Shown: positions 8,948-17,363 of the stretch, piece after piece
Layout of the letters: every line of letters begins with the position of its first letter
How positions within the stretch are numbered: the stretch's first letter is position 1
Source of the DNA: Mesorhizobium sp. CU3
GTDB taxonomy: Bacteria > Pseudomonadota > Alphaproteobacteria > Rhizobiales > Rhizobiaceae
Direction of reading: 5' to 3'
Length of the DNA stretch: 64,000 nucleotides
NCBI RefSeq assembly: GCF_006442965.1
Contig: NZ_VFWX01000005.1
Location: forward strand, 1 to 64,000
Notes under the pieces: model-generated
The model's database searches: none
What the model was told of the DNA's origin: nothing
The model's input: only the letters and a program-made list of their open reading frames with translations
Program-made: the position numbers and the translations under genes

Positions 8948-9988
8948 CTATTGCTGGATCAGGTTGTCGAATTTTTCCGTCGCCTCGACCAGGGTGTCGC
9001 GCCAGAACTCGGGATCCTGCAGCACCTGCTTCTTGACGTTTTCCGGCGCCGAGTTGATCTCCTTGACACGCTCGGGCGGGATCTTGCCGGTGTCGAAGGC
9101 CTTCTCGTTGGCCGGGCCGTTGTCGACATAGAGCGGCAGGTTGGCTTGCAGTTCGGGGCTGACGAATTTGGCCAGAGCCTTCATGGCGAGGTCCTTGTTC
9201 TTCGAGCCCTTCGGGATGACCATGCAGTCGGCAGTGAGCACGCCCTGATCGAAGGAGAAGCTGACCGGCGCACCTTCCTTCTTGAGCGTCCCAGCGCGGC
9301 CGTTCCAGATGCTCGCCATGTCGACCTCGCCATCCTTGACGAGCTGCATGGCCTGGGCGCCCGAAGTCCACCAGGCATCGATATGGCCCTTGACCTTGTC
9401 GACCGACTGCAAGGCGCCGTCGATATCGACGGGATAGACCTTGTCGATCGGGATGCCCTTGGCGAGCGCCGCGACGCTCAGCGTCTCCGTCGCCTGGCTG
9501 CCGGAGAGCGCGCGGCGGCCCGGGAATTTTTGGACGTCCCAGAAATCGGCCCAGGTCTTCGGGCCTTTGTCGCCGAAGACATCGGTGCGGTAGATCAGCA
9601 CCACCGAGGTGTAGGAGATGCCGACCCAGTCGTCATGCACGAGCTTCGGGTTGATGCCGCTCTTGTCGATGACGCTGTAGTCGAGCTTCTCGAACAGGCC
9701 TTCCTTGGAACCGCGCGCGCATTCGTCGGCGCCAAGCTCGGTGACGTCCCATTTCACCGCATTGCCGGTGACCTGAAGGCGCACGTCGTCGAGGCCGTTG
9801 GTGGTATCCTGCTTGATGGTGATGCCGAGTTCCTTGGCCGTCGGATCGAAGAAGGCCTTGGTCTGCGCCTCCTGATAGGTGCCGCCCCATGAGGCGACGG
9901 TGATTGTGTCGGCGGCCGACGCGGGAACGGCGGCCGAGGCCAGCAGCCCGGCGATCGCCAGGCCGTGAATACAAAGTCTCTTCGTCAT
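8948..9988 (-). CDS. Periplasmic substrate-binding protein, polyamine type
   Basis: A 346-residue family-1 extracellular solute-binding protein. A Sec signal peptide with likely cleavage after ASA (about residue 28) is followed by the conserved DTITVASWGGTYQEAQ. PotD/PotF-like proteins bind putrescine or spermidine, but this subgroup also binds other cationic or amino-acid-like compounds. GGAGAA lies 6 nt before the ATG. First gene of the operon that continues through ATPase, two permeases, GGT, ligase and reductase. Confidence 0.88.
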   Translation of the reverse strand: MTKRLCIHGLAIAGLLASAAVPASAADTITVASWGGTYQEAQTKAFFDPTAKELGITIKQDTTNGLDDVRLQVTGNAVKWDVTELGADECARGSKEGLFEKLDYSVIDKSGINPKLVHDDWVGISYTSVVLIYRTDVFGDKGPKTWADFWDVQKFPGRRALSGSQATETLSVAALAKGIPIDKVYPVDIDGALQSVDKVKGHIDAWWTSGAQAMQLVKDGEVDMASIWNGRAGTLKKEGAPVSFSFDQGVLTADCMVIPKGSKNKDLAMKALAKFVSPELQANLPLYVDNGPANEKAFDTGKIPPERVKEINSAPENVKKQVLQDPEFWRDTLVEATEKFDNLIQQ

Positions 9989-10038
9989 GTTCGCTTCTCC
10001 AACTGGTGTTCCCGTTATCATTGCTTTGGTATGCGAAT

Positions 10039-10048
10039 TTGTATACAA
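10039..10048. promoter_or_regulatory. Candidate GntR/FCD operator
   Basis: A perfect palindrome TTGTATACAA lies between the divergent binding-protein operon (start 9988) and the GntR gene (start 10221). It fits the TNGT-N(0-3)-ACNA pattern of FadR-type GntR operators, and is in an AT-rich stretch likely to hold the operon promoter. Confidence 0.55.
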
Positions 10049-10220
10049 TTTTGAGTGTAATTTTTCGGAAGCCGATGTCAACACGGGTTTTCGTGATTTT
10101 TGGGCATTCGAGGATGAGCCGCTTCGCAGGGCGATTGCTGCCCTCGAAAAGCCTCTGTTCAAGCAGGCCCTAAAACGAACTAAACTCGCGAATCCATGAC
10201 AGGCCGTTGGAGGCGGACGC

Positions 10221-10919
10221 TTGAAGGAGAGAAAGAACACGCTGCGCGACTCTGTGTTCGAGGCGCTGAAGGCGTTGATCATCACCGGGCAAATCCCGCC
10301 GGGCGGCCGCGTCACGGAAAACGAGATCGCCGAGCGCCTGAAGGTTAGCCGCACGCCGGTGCGCGAAGCCTTCAACCGGCTGGAGCGCGATGGGCTGGTG
10401 ATCGGGCGTCCGCGCCAGGGCTATCTGGTGGCCGAGTTCAATCTCACCATGTTCCGCGAAGCCTTCGACATCCGCGAACTGCTCGACGGGCACGCCACCG
10501 AACTGGCGGCCGCCAACGCGACCGCCGCCGACAAGGCGCGGCTGCGCGAAATGCTCGCCGAATGCGAGCGGCTGGCGGCGATCCCGGAGCGCAGCACGCG
10601 CGAAAAATTCGGGGAGTTGCAGGTCGGCATCGACCTGCACCGGGTGATCGCCGAGATCAGCGGCAACGAGATGCTCCACGGCATGCTGTGCGGCATCCTC
10701 GACAAGTGCCAGCAATATGTCTGGACCGAGCTTCTGTGGCTCGACGAATGGAAGCTCACCCGCGAGGAGCATGCCGGCATCGTCGATGCGATCTGCGAGG
10801 GCGACGTCACGCTCGCCGGCGAGCGCGCCCGCGCGCATGTGCGCGGCTCGCGCGAAAGCATCCTGCGCCTGCTGCAGGCCAAATCCGACTATCAGGGATT
10901 TTTCGCCAAGGCGTCGTAG
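10221..10919 (+). CDS. GntR-family regulator, FCD domain
   Basis: A 232-residue FadR-subfamily regulator. The winged helix-turn-helix spans residues 7-72 with the VSRTPVREAFNRLERDGLV recognition region, and a C-terminal all-helical FCD ligand-binding domain follows, with conserved D and H residues (DLHRVIAEISGN). The start is TTG, supported by GGAGG 7 nt upstream. It diverges from the transporter/GGT operon and probably represses it through the TTGTATACAA site; the effector is likely the imported compound or a product. Confidence 0.9.
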   Translation: MKERKNTLRDSVFEALKALIITGQIPPGGRVTENEIAERLKVSRTPVREAFNRLERDGLVIGRPRQGYLVAEFNLTMFREAFDIRELLDGHATELAAANATAADKARLREMLAECERLAAIPERSTREKFGELQVGIDLHRVIAEISGNEMLHGMLCGILDKCQQYVWTELLWLDEWKLTREEHAGIVDAICEGDVTLAGERARAHVRGSRESILRLLQAKSDYQGFFAKAS

Positions 10920-10929
10920 GGGGACCTGG

Positions 10930-11083
10930 TTCCTCGCCCCTGCCGGAGGCGGGGGAGAGGTGTCCGCGAAGCGGACGGAGAGGGGCCTGCGGCGTCTATA
11001 GCTGCGCGTAACTCTCCAACGGCGCTCCCCTCTCCGTCTCGGCTTCGCCGAGCCACCTCTCCCCACTGTCGTGGGGCGAGGAA
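10930..11083. repeat. Composite palindromic repeat between convergent genes
   Basis: Two arms of about 55 bases in opposite orientation (10930-10985 and 11025-11083). Each begins or ends with the same CCTCGCCCC / GGGGCGAGG and CCTCTCC modules, and each holds small hairpins (GTCCGCgaaGCGGAC at 10962-10976; CTCGGCttcGCCGAG; CCCCACtgtcGTGGGG). It lies between the GntR and aldehyde dehydrogenase stops and may terminate transcription on both sides. It resembles dispersed palindromic elements of rhizobia. Confidence 0.7.
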
Positions 11084-11098
11084 AGCAAGCTCTCCCGA

Positions 11099-12526
11099 TC
11101 AGCCGCCGTAGCCGATGATGCCCTTGACCTCAAGGAAGTCGTGGATGGCCCAATCGGCATATTCGCGGCCATTGCCGGACTGCTTGTAGCCGCCGAAGGG
11201 CGCGAAGGTGTCCCACTCCGGATAGTTGATCGACACCTGGCCGGCGCGCAGCTGCGCCGCGACCTTGCGGGCGTGGTCGATGTCCTGCGACTGCACGTAG
11301 GCAGCCAAGCCATAGACGGTGTCGTTGGCGATCTTCACCGCGTCGGCATCGTCGTCATAGGAGATGACCGACAGCACCGGGCCGAAGATTTCCTCCTTCT
11401 CGATGGTCATGCCGGGCTTCACATGGCCGAAGACGGTCGGGCGCACATAATAGCCGCGGTTGAGATGCTCCGGACGGCCGGGACCGCCGGTGACCAGCGT
11501 GGCGCCTTCCTTGATGCCGGCCTCGATCAGCCGCTGGATCTTGCCGTACTGGATGTCGGAGACGACCGGGCCGAGCTTGGTCTCTTCCGAGCGCGGATCG
11601 CCGACATTGTGGGCTTCGGCGGCCTGCTTGGCGATGGCCAGTGCCTCGTCATGGCGGGCGGCCGGCACCAGCATGCGGGTCGGCGCGTCGCAGGACTGGC
11701 CGCTATTGCCGAAGCAGCCTTCCACGCCCTTCCTCACCGCCGTTTCGAAATCGGCGTCGGGCAGCACGATGTTGGCCGACTTGCCGCCGAGCTCCTGGGC
11801 GACGCGCTTGACGGTCTGCGCCGCGGTCTGCGCGACGATGATGCCGGCACGGGTCGAGCCGGTGAAGGAGACCATGTCGACATCCGGATGGCCGGCCATG
11901 ATCTGGCCGACTTCCGGACCGGTGCCGTTGACCATGTTGTAGACGCCCTTCGGCGTGCCGGCGGCCTCCATCACCTCGGAAAGGACGATGCCGCTGATGG
12001 GCGCGATCTCGGACGGCTTCAGCACGACGGTGCAGCCGGCCGCGATCGCCGGCGCCACCTTGCAGACGATCTGGTTGAGCGGCCAGTTCCACGGCGTGAT
12101 CAGCGCGCAGACGCCGATCGGCTCCTTGACCACCATGGTCGAGCCGCGCTTCTCCGAGAATTCATAATCCTCCAGCGCCTTGATGGCCGCTTCCATATGG
12201 GCACGGCCGGCCCAGGCCTGCGCTTCGCGCGCCCAGGTGATGGGCGAGCCATTTTCCTGGCTGACGGCTTGGGCGATGTCCTCGTAACGCTCGTTGTAGA
12301 CTTCGAGGATGCGCTTCAGAAGTTTCAGGCGTTCGGCCTTGGTGGTCTGCGAGAAGGACGGGAAGGCAGCCTTGGCGGCGGCGACCGCCTTGTCGACATC
12401 GGCCTTCGAGCCGACCGATATCTTCGTATAGGCTTCCTCGGTAGACGGATCGATGACGTCCAGCGTCGCCGGCGCGACCGGATCGACCCATTTGCCGTCG
12501 ATGAAAAACTTCAGATGATTGCTCAC
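11099..12526 (-). CDS. Aldehyde dehydrogenase (NAD(P)+-dependent)
   Basis: A 475-residue aldehyde dehydrogenase. TPWNWPLNQIVCKVAPAIAAG (in full near 144-164), the general base Glu245 in AQELGGKSANIV, and the nucleophile Cys279 in NSGQSCDAPTR are present. The GTG start at 12526 has GGAG 6-7 nt upstream and fits the normal family N-terminus; longer starts would lie in the ATPase gene. Next to a polyamine transporter, a PuuR-like regulator and an amine oxidase, it probably oxidises gamma-glutamyl-gamma-aminobutyraldehyde or a similar aminoaldehyde, like PuuC. Confidence 0.9.
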   Translation of the reverse strand: MSNHLKFFIDGKWVDPVAPATLDVIDPSTEEAYTKISVGSKADVDKAVAAAKAAFPSFSQTTKAERLKLLKRILEVYNERYEDIAQAVSQENGSPITWAREAQAWAGRAHMEAAIKALEDYEFSEKRGSTMVVKEPIGVCALITPWNWPLNQIVCKVAPAIAAGCTVVLKPSEIAPISGIVLSEVMEAAGTPKGVYNMVNGTGPEVGQIMAGHPDVDMVSFTGSTRAGIIVAQTAAQTVKRVAQELGGKSANIVLPDADFETAVRKGVEGCFGNSGQSCDAPTRMLVPAARHDEALAIAKQAAEAHNVGDPRSEETKLGPVVSDIQYGKIQRLIEAGIKEGATLVTGGPGRPEHLNRGYYVRPTVFGHVKPGMTIEKEEIFGPVLSVISYDDDADAVKIANDTVYGLAAYVQSQDIDHARKVAAQLRAGQVSINYPEWDTFAPFGGYKQSGNGREYADWAIHDFLEVKGIIGYGG

Positions 12527-12560
12527 GAAGGGCTCCGTTGTCTGGGAATGGGGGAAAGGT

Positions 12561-13646
12561 TCAGTTGGAAAGCATAGGGCAGTTGGCGCCCTGGCGCAGG
12601 CTGATATGCGCCACGTCGCCGACGCTGAATTGAAAGCCGTCGGCGCGGCGTGGCGCATCGATGACGACCGATGCCCCCTGCCCGAGGTCGGCGTGAAGAC
12701 GCAGCGTGCGGCCGTGGAAGACGACGCCGCTGACGCGCGCCGGCGCGGTGCCTTCGCCGGCCTCGCCGCCCGCCAGAAGATCTTCCGGGCGCACGCCGAT
12801 CGTGCGCGTGTCGCCGGCGGACGGCATCTCGCCGCTGTCGGAGGTCGCTTCCAGCGGCAGGTCGCCGGCTGCAAAGCGCAGGCGCTCGCCGTCGCGTCCG
12901 ACGAAGCGCGACTGCAAGAGGTTCATCGTGCCGATGAAGGAGGCGACGAAACGGGTAGCAGGACGGTCGTAGAGCGTCGCCGGCGGCGCGATCTGCTCGA
13001 TGCGGCCCTTGTTCATGACGACGATGCGGTCGGAGATCGACAGCGCCTCGGTCTGGTCGTGGGTAACCATGACGAAGGTGGTGCCGAGCCGCGCCTGCAG
13101 CCGCTTCAGTTCCACCTGCATCTGTTCGCGCAGATGCGCGTCGAGCGCCGACAGCGGCTCGTCGAGCAAGAGCACGCGCGGCTCGCAGACGATGGCGCGG
13201 GCCAGAGCGACGCGCTGGCGCTGGCCGCCTGAGAGTTCCGAGACGCGGGCGCGCAGCTTGTCGGCGAGCCCGACCATCTCAAGCGCCTCGCGAACGCGTT
13301 TCGCCTGGTCCGCGCTGGACAACTTGCGCAGCGAGAGGCCGAAGCCGACATTGGCCGCGACATCCATATGCGGGAACAGGGCGTAGTCCTGGAAGACGGT
13401 GTTTACCGGACGCTCGAAGGGCCTCAAGCCGGTGATGTCGCGGCCTTCGAGCAGCACAGTGCCGCCGGTCGGGCTCTCGAAGCCGGCAATGACGCGCAGG
13501 CTGGTGGTCTTGCCGCAGCCGGACGGGCCGAGCAGGGTCAGGAACTCGCCAGGAGCGATGTCGAGGTCGACACTATCAAGTCCGACAATGCCACCTGGGA
13601 AGACTTTCGATACTTTCTGCAGTCGAACGAGCGTCTCAGGCGCCAT
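12561..13646 (-). CDS. Polyamine-type ABC transporter ATP-binding protein (PotA-like)
   Basis: A 361-residue ATPase with Walker A LGPSGCGKTT, Q-loop FQDYALFPHMDV, signature LSGGQRQRVALARA, Walker B LLDEPLSALD, H-loop VTHDQ and a C-terminal TOBE domain (about 270-355). The ATG at 13646 overlaps the end of the regulator gene by 11 nt, with GAGGTG upstream. It is separated from its permease and binding-protein genes by the regulator and a repeat, an unusual order. Confidence 0.9.
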   Translation of the reverse strand: MAPETLVRLQKVSKVFPGGIVGLDSVDLDIAPGEFLTLLGPSGCGKTTSLRVIAGFESPTGGTVLLEGRDITGLRPFERPVNTVFQDYALFPHMDVAANVGFGLSLRKLSSADQAKRVREALEMVGLADKLRARVSELSGGQRQRVALARAIVCEPRVLLLDEPLSALDAHLREQMQVELKRLQARLGTTFVMVTHDQTEALSISDRIVVMNKGRIEQIAPPATLYDRPATRFVASFIGTMNLLQSRFVGRDGERLRFAAGDLPLEATSDSGEMPSAGDTRTIGVRPEDLLAGGEAGEGTAPARVSGVVFHGRTLRLHADLGQGASVVIDAPRRADGFQFSVGDVAHISLRQGANCPMLSN

Positions 13647-14238
13647 CGCGCACCTCAGACGGCTTGGTCGTGTTGACCCAGAGGATCTGGCAGCGCTCGG
13701 CGCCGGAGTTGCGGAAGGCATGCAAGAGCGTGCTCTTGAACGCAAAACTGTCGCCGGCCTTGAGCACATATGTTGTGGCGTCGACCACCAGTTCGACCTC
13801 GCCGGTTATGACGAAGCCGAATTCATGGCCGGCATGGGCGTAGGCCTCCGCCGTGCCGCCGCCGGCCTCCACCGTCACCAGCATGCCGGTGAGCGTTGCC
13901 GCCGGCGGCGACAGAAGCGCCTTGGCGATGCCTTCCGACTTCACCGGGATCGAACGGCGCTTGTCGGCGCGCACGCAATAGAGGTCGTTGACCGCTTCGT
14001 TGCCGTCGGTGATCAGCGCCGACGGCTCGATGTCGAGCGCGGCGGCGAGCGGCCAGATCACCTTGACGCGCAGCGAGGACATTCCGCGTTCGATCTGGCT
14101 CAGCGCACCGATCGAGATGCCGGCCTTGGCCGCGAGTTCGGCCAGCGACAGGTTGCGCTCGAGGCGCAACGCCCGCACGCGCCGACCGACACGGACATCG
14201 GCGTCGTCCTTCGGTTTCGCCTCGTCAACAATGTCCAT
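13636..14238 (-). CDS. XRE-family regulator with cupin domain (PuuR-like)
   Basis: A 200-residue protein. The helix-turn-helix (about 18-70, LAELAAKAGISIGALSQIERG) is followed by a cupin sensor (about 115-185, with the HAGHEFGFVITGEVEL metal-type strand pair and HAFRNSG). This is the architecture of PuuR, the putrescine-responsive repressor. It is embedded within the polyamine transporter operon and overlaps the ATPase gene. It probably represses this operon and responds to putrescine or a glutamylated derivative. Confidence 0.88.
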   Translation of the reverse strand: MDIVDEAKPKDDADVRVGRRVRALRLERNLSLAELAAKAGISIGALSQIERGMSSLRVKVIWPLAAALDIEPSALITDGNEAVNDLYCVRADKRRSIPVKSEGIAKALLSPPAATLTGMLVTVEAGGGTAEAYAHAGHEFGFVITGEVELVVDATTYVLKAGDSFAFKSTLLHAFRNSGAERCQILWVNTTKPSEVRDGA

Positions 14239-14260
14239 GCAATGGTCCTCGTTGTCTTTC

Positions 14261-14404
14261 CCTTCTCCCCTTGTGGGAGAAGGTGGATCGGCGCGTTAGC
14301 GCCGAGACGGATGAGGGGTGGATGAAGGAATGAGACGTTTGCATTCCCTGGAACACCCCTCATCCGTCGCCTTCGGCGACACCTTCTCCCACAAGGGGAG
14401 AAGG
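14261..14404. repeat. Composite palindromic repeat inside an operon
   Basis: Two arms (14261-14320 and 14354-14404) end in a perfect 24-base inverted repeat, starting CCTTCTCCCCTTGTGGG on the left. Both share an ACGGATGAGGGGTG / CACCCCTCATCCGT module, and each holds a local hairpin (GGCGCgttaGCGCC; GTCGCcttcGGCGAC). It separates the binding-protein gene from the regulator gene and could cap or attenuate the binding-protein transcript. Same design as the element at 10930-11083. Confidence 0.75.
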
Positions 14405-14411
14405 TGGAGCT

Positions 14412-15482
14412 TCAACCCCCAGCCTTCACCTTCTCGAACATCTTGGCCACATCGTCGTTCTGCTTCATCGGGCCGGTGAAGATGGTCGACTTCAGCATCA
14501 CATCCGGATCGGCCGGCAGTTGCAGCTTGTCGAGCTCGTCCTTCGACACGCCGGCGAAGGCGGTCGAGAGCGAGCTGCCATAGCCGTAGGACTGGATCAG
14601 GAACTTACCCGAGTCGGCGTCGAGCCGACTGTTGATGAAGTCATAGGCGAGATCGACATTCTTGGCGTCCTTCAGCATGACGAAGCCGCAGGCCCAGGTC
14701 AGCATGCCTTCCTTCGGCTTCATGAACTCGACCGGCACGCCCTGCTTCTTCAGCGAGGTGGCCGACGCGTTCCAGGTCATGGCGGCGACCAGTTGTCCGC
14801 TTGCGAGTGCCTGTTCGACCGAGGTCATGTCAGTAGTGTAGCTGGACAGAAGCGGCCGCTGCTCGCGCAGCTTTTCCGCGACCTTGTCCATCTGCTCGGG
14901 CGTCATGTCGAAGGGGTTCACGCCGGCGAGAAGTGCGGCGACGATCGGCGTGTCGTGCACGGCGTCGATGGTCGCCATACGGCCGGCATATTGCTTGTCC
15001 CACAGAAGGTTCCAGCTCGCCTCGGGGTTCTTCACCAGATCGGTGCGGTAGAGGATCGAGGTGTTGCCCCAGTCCCACGGCACCATCCAGACCTTGCCGT
15101 CGCCGGCCTGCAGGTCGGGCAGGTTCTTGAACACCGGGAAGATCGAATCCCAGTTCTTGATGCGCTTGGTGTCGATCGGCTGCAGCAGGCCTTCCTTGTT
15201 CCAGCGCGCCACCTTGTCGTAGCAGGGATGGGCGATGTCGGGCCGGAAGCCGGCCTTGACCTTGGTGAAGGCGTCGTCGTCGTCGCCGAAGATCGTCGCC
15301 TCGACGCCGTCCGGATGCGCGGCAAGGAAGCTCTTGTTGAAGTCGGGCAATTCGTAGCCCGACCAGGTGAAATATTGCAGCTTGTCGGCGGCGAAGGCGA
15401 CCGTCGACGACAGCGCGAGCGCCAGCGCCGTGAGACCCGCCAGAGCTTTGCGGCCGGTTATCGATTTCAGATGGACTGTCAT
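14412..15482 (-). CDS. Periplasmic spermidine/putrescine-binding protein (PotD-like)
   Basis: A 356-residue solute-binding protein with a Sec signal peptide (cleavage probably after AFA, about residue 31) and a mature N-terminus KLQYFTWSGYELP typical of PotD/PotF. The VPWDWGNTSILYRTDL block is a family hallmark. GAGGAGAA precedes the ATG. It follows the two permeases by 27 nt and is followed by a palindromic repeat. Confidence 0.9.
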   Translation of the reverse strand: MTVHLKSITGRKALAGLTALALALSSTVAFAADKLQYFTWSGYELPDFNKSFLAAHPDGVEATIFGDDDDAFTKVKAGFRPDIAHPCYDKVARWNKEGLLQPIDTKRIKNWDSIFPVFKNLPDLQAGDGKVWMVPWDWGNTSILYRTDLVKNPEASWNLLWDKQYAGRMATIDAVHDTPIVAALLAGVNPFDMTPEQMDKVAEKLREQRPLLSSYTTDMTSVEQALASGQLVAAMTWNASATSLKKQGVPVEFMKPKEGMLTWACGFVMLKDAKNVDLAYDFINSRLDADSGKFLIQSYGYGSSLSTAFAGVSKDELDKLQLPADPDVMLKSTIFTGPMKQNDDVAKMFEKVKAGG

Positions 15483-15509
15483 TGTCGTTCTCCTCTTCTT
15501 TGTTGTGGT

Positions 15510-16328
15510 TCAGGCTGGATTGCGGCGCGCGGCGCCGAGGCCGCGATGGCGAAGGATTTCGGCGCTGCCGGCGATGATGAACGAGACGCAAAGGATCACC
15601 GTGCCCAGCGCCATGACGGTCGGCAGCGAGCGAGGGAAACGCAGCTGGCTCCAGATGTAGAGCGGCAGCGTCGGCTCGGTGCCGGCGAGGAAGAAGACGA
15701 CGATGAACTCGTCGAAGGAGGTCAGGAAGGCGAGCATGAAAGCCGACAGCACGGCCGGCGCACTCAGCGGCAGCATGACGCGCCGAAACGTCGTCCAGTC
15801 CGATGCCCCGAGATCGAGCGCGGCTTCGCGGATCGTCTTCGGGATGGCGGCGAAGCGGCTGCGCATCACCACCACCGTCGTCGGCAGCGCCACCAGGATA
15901 TGGCCGAGCACGATCGAGATGCGCGACGGGCCGAGGCCGATGAGGTTGACCAGGATCAGCAGCGAGATGCCGACGATGACGCCGGGGATCAGGATCGGCA
16001 GGCGGGCGATGGCGCTGATCGTGGCGGCCAGCGGCGAGCGGCCGTAGAGGTCCATATAGGAAACAGTGATGCCGCAGAGCGTCGCGCCGGATGCGGCGAT
16101 GACGCCGATGACCAAGCTGTTGGCCAGGGCGCCGGAGAGCGCCGGATTGCCGTAGAGCGAGCGGTACCAGTCAAGCGTGAAGCCTTGCAGCGGAAACGCC
16201 GCCTGGATGGAGTTGTTGAAGGAAAACAGCGGGATCAGCAGCACCGGCAGATAGAGGAAGACGAGATAGCCGAGCACATAGAGGCCGAGCCAGCGGCCGC
16301 CCGCATTGGTGTCGGTCCGCGCGCTCAT
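15510..16328 (-). CDS. Polyamine-type ABC transporter permease (PotC-like)
   Basis: A 272-residue inner-membrane permease with six hydrophobic segments and the coupling helix REAALDLGASDWTTFRRVMLPL (about 175-196), followed by SFDEFIVVFFLAG as in PotC. The ATG at 16328 overlaps the preceding permease stop (ATGA). It pairs with the PotB-like subunit. Confidence 0.9.
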   Translation of the reverse strand: MSARTDTNAGGRWLGLYVLGYLVFLYLPVLLIPLFSFNNSIQAAFPLQGFTLDWYRSLYGNPALSGALANSLVIGVIAASGATLCGITVSYMDLYGRSPLAATISAIARLPILIPGVIVGISLLILVNLIGLGPSRISIVLGHILVALPTTVVVMRSRFAAIPKTIREAALDLGASDWTTFRRVMLPLSAPAVLSAFMLAFLTSFDEFIVVFFLAGTEPTLPLYIWSQLRFPRSLPTVMALGTVILCVSFIIAGSAEILRHRGLGAARRNPA

Positions 16329-17227
16329 GTGCGGCTGCCGAATCTGCGGTCGGCGCCGCGCGCGACCAGGACGACGCACAGGATCACCAGCATGACGCAG
16401 ACCGAAAGTGCCGCGCCGAACGGCCAGTCATTGGCCTTGCCGAACTGCGACTGGATCAGCGTGCCGATCATGGTGCTGGCCGGACCGCCGACCATGGCCG
16501 GCGTGACATAATCGCCGACCGTCGGCACGAAGACGACGAGGGCCGCCGCCAGCACGCCCGGCATGGAGTTGGGCAGCACCACGCGCCGAAAACTGGTGAA
16601 GGGCCGCGCGCCGAGATCGGAAGCGGCTTCGAGCAGCGACTTCGGGATCGTGTCGAGCGCCACATAGATCGGCAGGATTGCAAAGGGCGCATAGGCATGC
16701 GCAAGCGTCACCACCACCGCCGCCGGCGTGTTGAGGAAGGCCAGCGTCGGCTGCGACCAGAGGCCAGTTTCGATGAAGGCCGAATTCAGCACGCCATTAT
16801 AGGCAAGCACGATCTTCCAGGCGAAGACGCGCAGGAGATAGCTGGTCCAGAACGGCAGCGTGACCAGGAAGAGTAGAAGGTTGCGCCGGCGGCCGGCACG
16901 GAAGGCGAGATAGTAGGCGACCGGATAGGCGGTCACCACGGTCGCCAGCGTCACCAGGCCGGCGATGACCAGCGAGCGCAGCGTCACCGTCCAGTAGAGC
17001 GGGTCGGTGGCCACGGTGACGAAGTTCTCGACGGTCAGCCCGACGCCGAGCAGCGAACCGTCATTGCCGCGGAAGGCGAGGAAGAGCACCAGGCCGAGCG
17101 CGAACAGGATCAGGAAGAAGGTGACCAGCCCGCCCGGCAGCAGCATGGCGAAGCGGAACGCCGGCGCGGTGCGGTTTTCCGGCAATGGCCGTGCTGCGGC
17201 GATGGTCGACGACATCGAACTGCTCAT
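16325..17227 (-). CDS. Polyamine-type ABC transporter permease (PotB-like)
   Basis: A 300-residue permease with six hydrophobic segments, PFWTSYLLRVFAWKIVL and the coupling helix EAASDLGARPFTSFRRVVLPNSMPG. The first ATG (17227) is used; a second in-frame ATG at 17215 is possible because neither has a strong Shine-Dalgarno sequence. First transporter gene after the oxidase, with a palindromic repeat in the 136-nt gap. Confidence 0.88.
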   Translation of the reverse strand: MSSSMSSTIAAARPLPENRTAPAFRFAMLLPGGLVTFFLILFALGLVLFLAFRGNDGSLLGVGLTVENFVTVATDPLYWTVTLRSLVIAGLVTLATVVTAYPVAYYLAFRAGRRRNLLLFLVTLPFWTSYLLRVFAWKIVLAYNGVLNSAFIETGLWSQPTLAFLNTPAAVVVTLAHAYAPFAILPIYVALDTIPKSLLEAASDLGARPFTSFRRVVLPNSMPGVLAAALVVFVPTVGDYVTPAMVGGPASTMIGTLIQSQFGKANDWPFGAALSVCVMLVILCVVLVARGADRRFGSRT

Positions 17228-17311
17228 CGGAATTCTGAAATCAACTAATGCTTTTTCATATTCATGAAACTGTCAAGCTGAATCCCTTGTGCGCTGCACG
17301 TCTTTGTTTTG

Positions 17312-17360
17312 ATGCATGTCGTTTTCCCAGAACCGCTGCACACTTCTGGGCGACATGCAT
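17312..17360. repeat. Rhizobial palindromic repeat (RPE-like)
   Basis: A 49-base element with outer arms ATGCATGTCG / CGACATGCAT (10 bp, perfect) and inner arms CCCAGAA / TTCTGGG around ACCGCTGCACAC-like core bases. It follows the permease start region and precedes the oxidase stop. It belongs to the same broad class as 59921-59970 (shared GNNTTTTC and ACCG/CTGCACACTT-type core in opposite orientation). A short dispersed repeat, not a mobile element by itself. Confidence 0.8.
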
Positions 17361-17363
17361 TGG

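Noticed and set aside
10930..11083. Possible CRISPR array or insertion sequence
   Set aside because: There is one inverted pair only, with no regular direct repeats, no spacers and no transposase; it fits a palindromic repeat element.
14520..16511. A 663-codon plus-strand frame
   Set aside because: Antisense to the PotD-like and PotC-like genes; low-complexity Arg/Asp/Gln-rich translation without domains.
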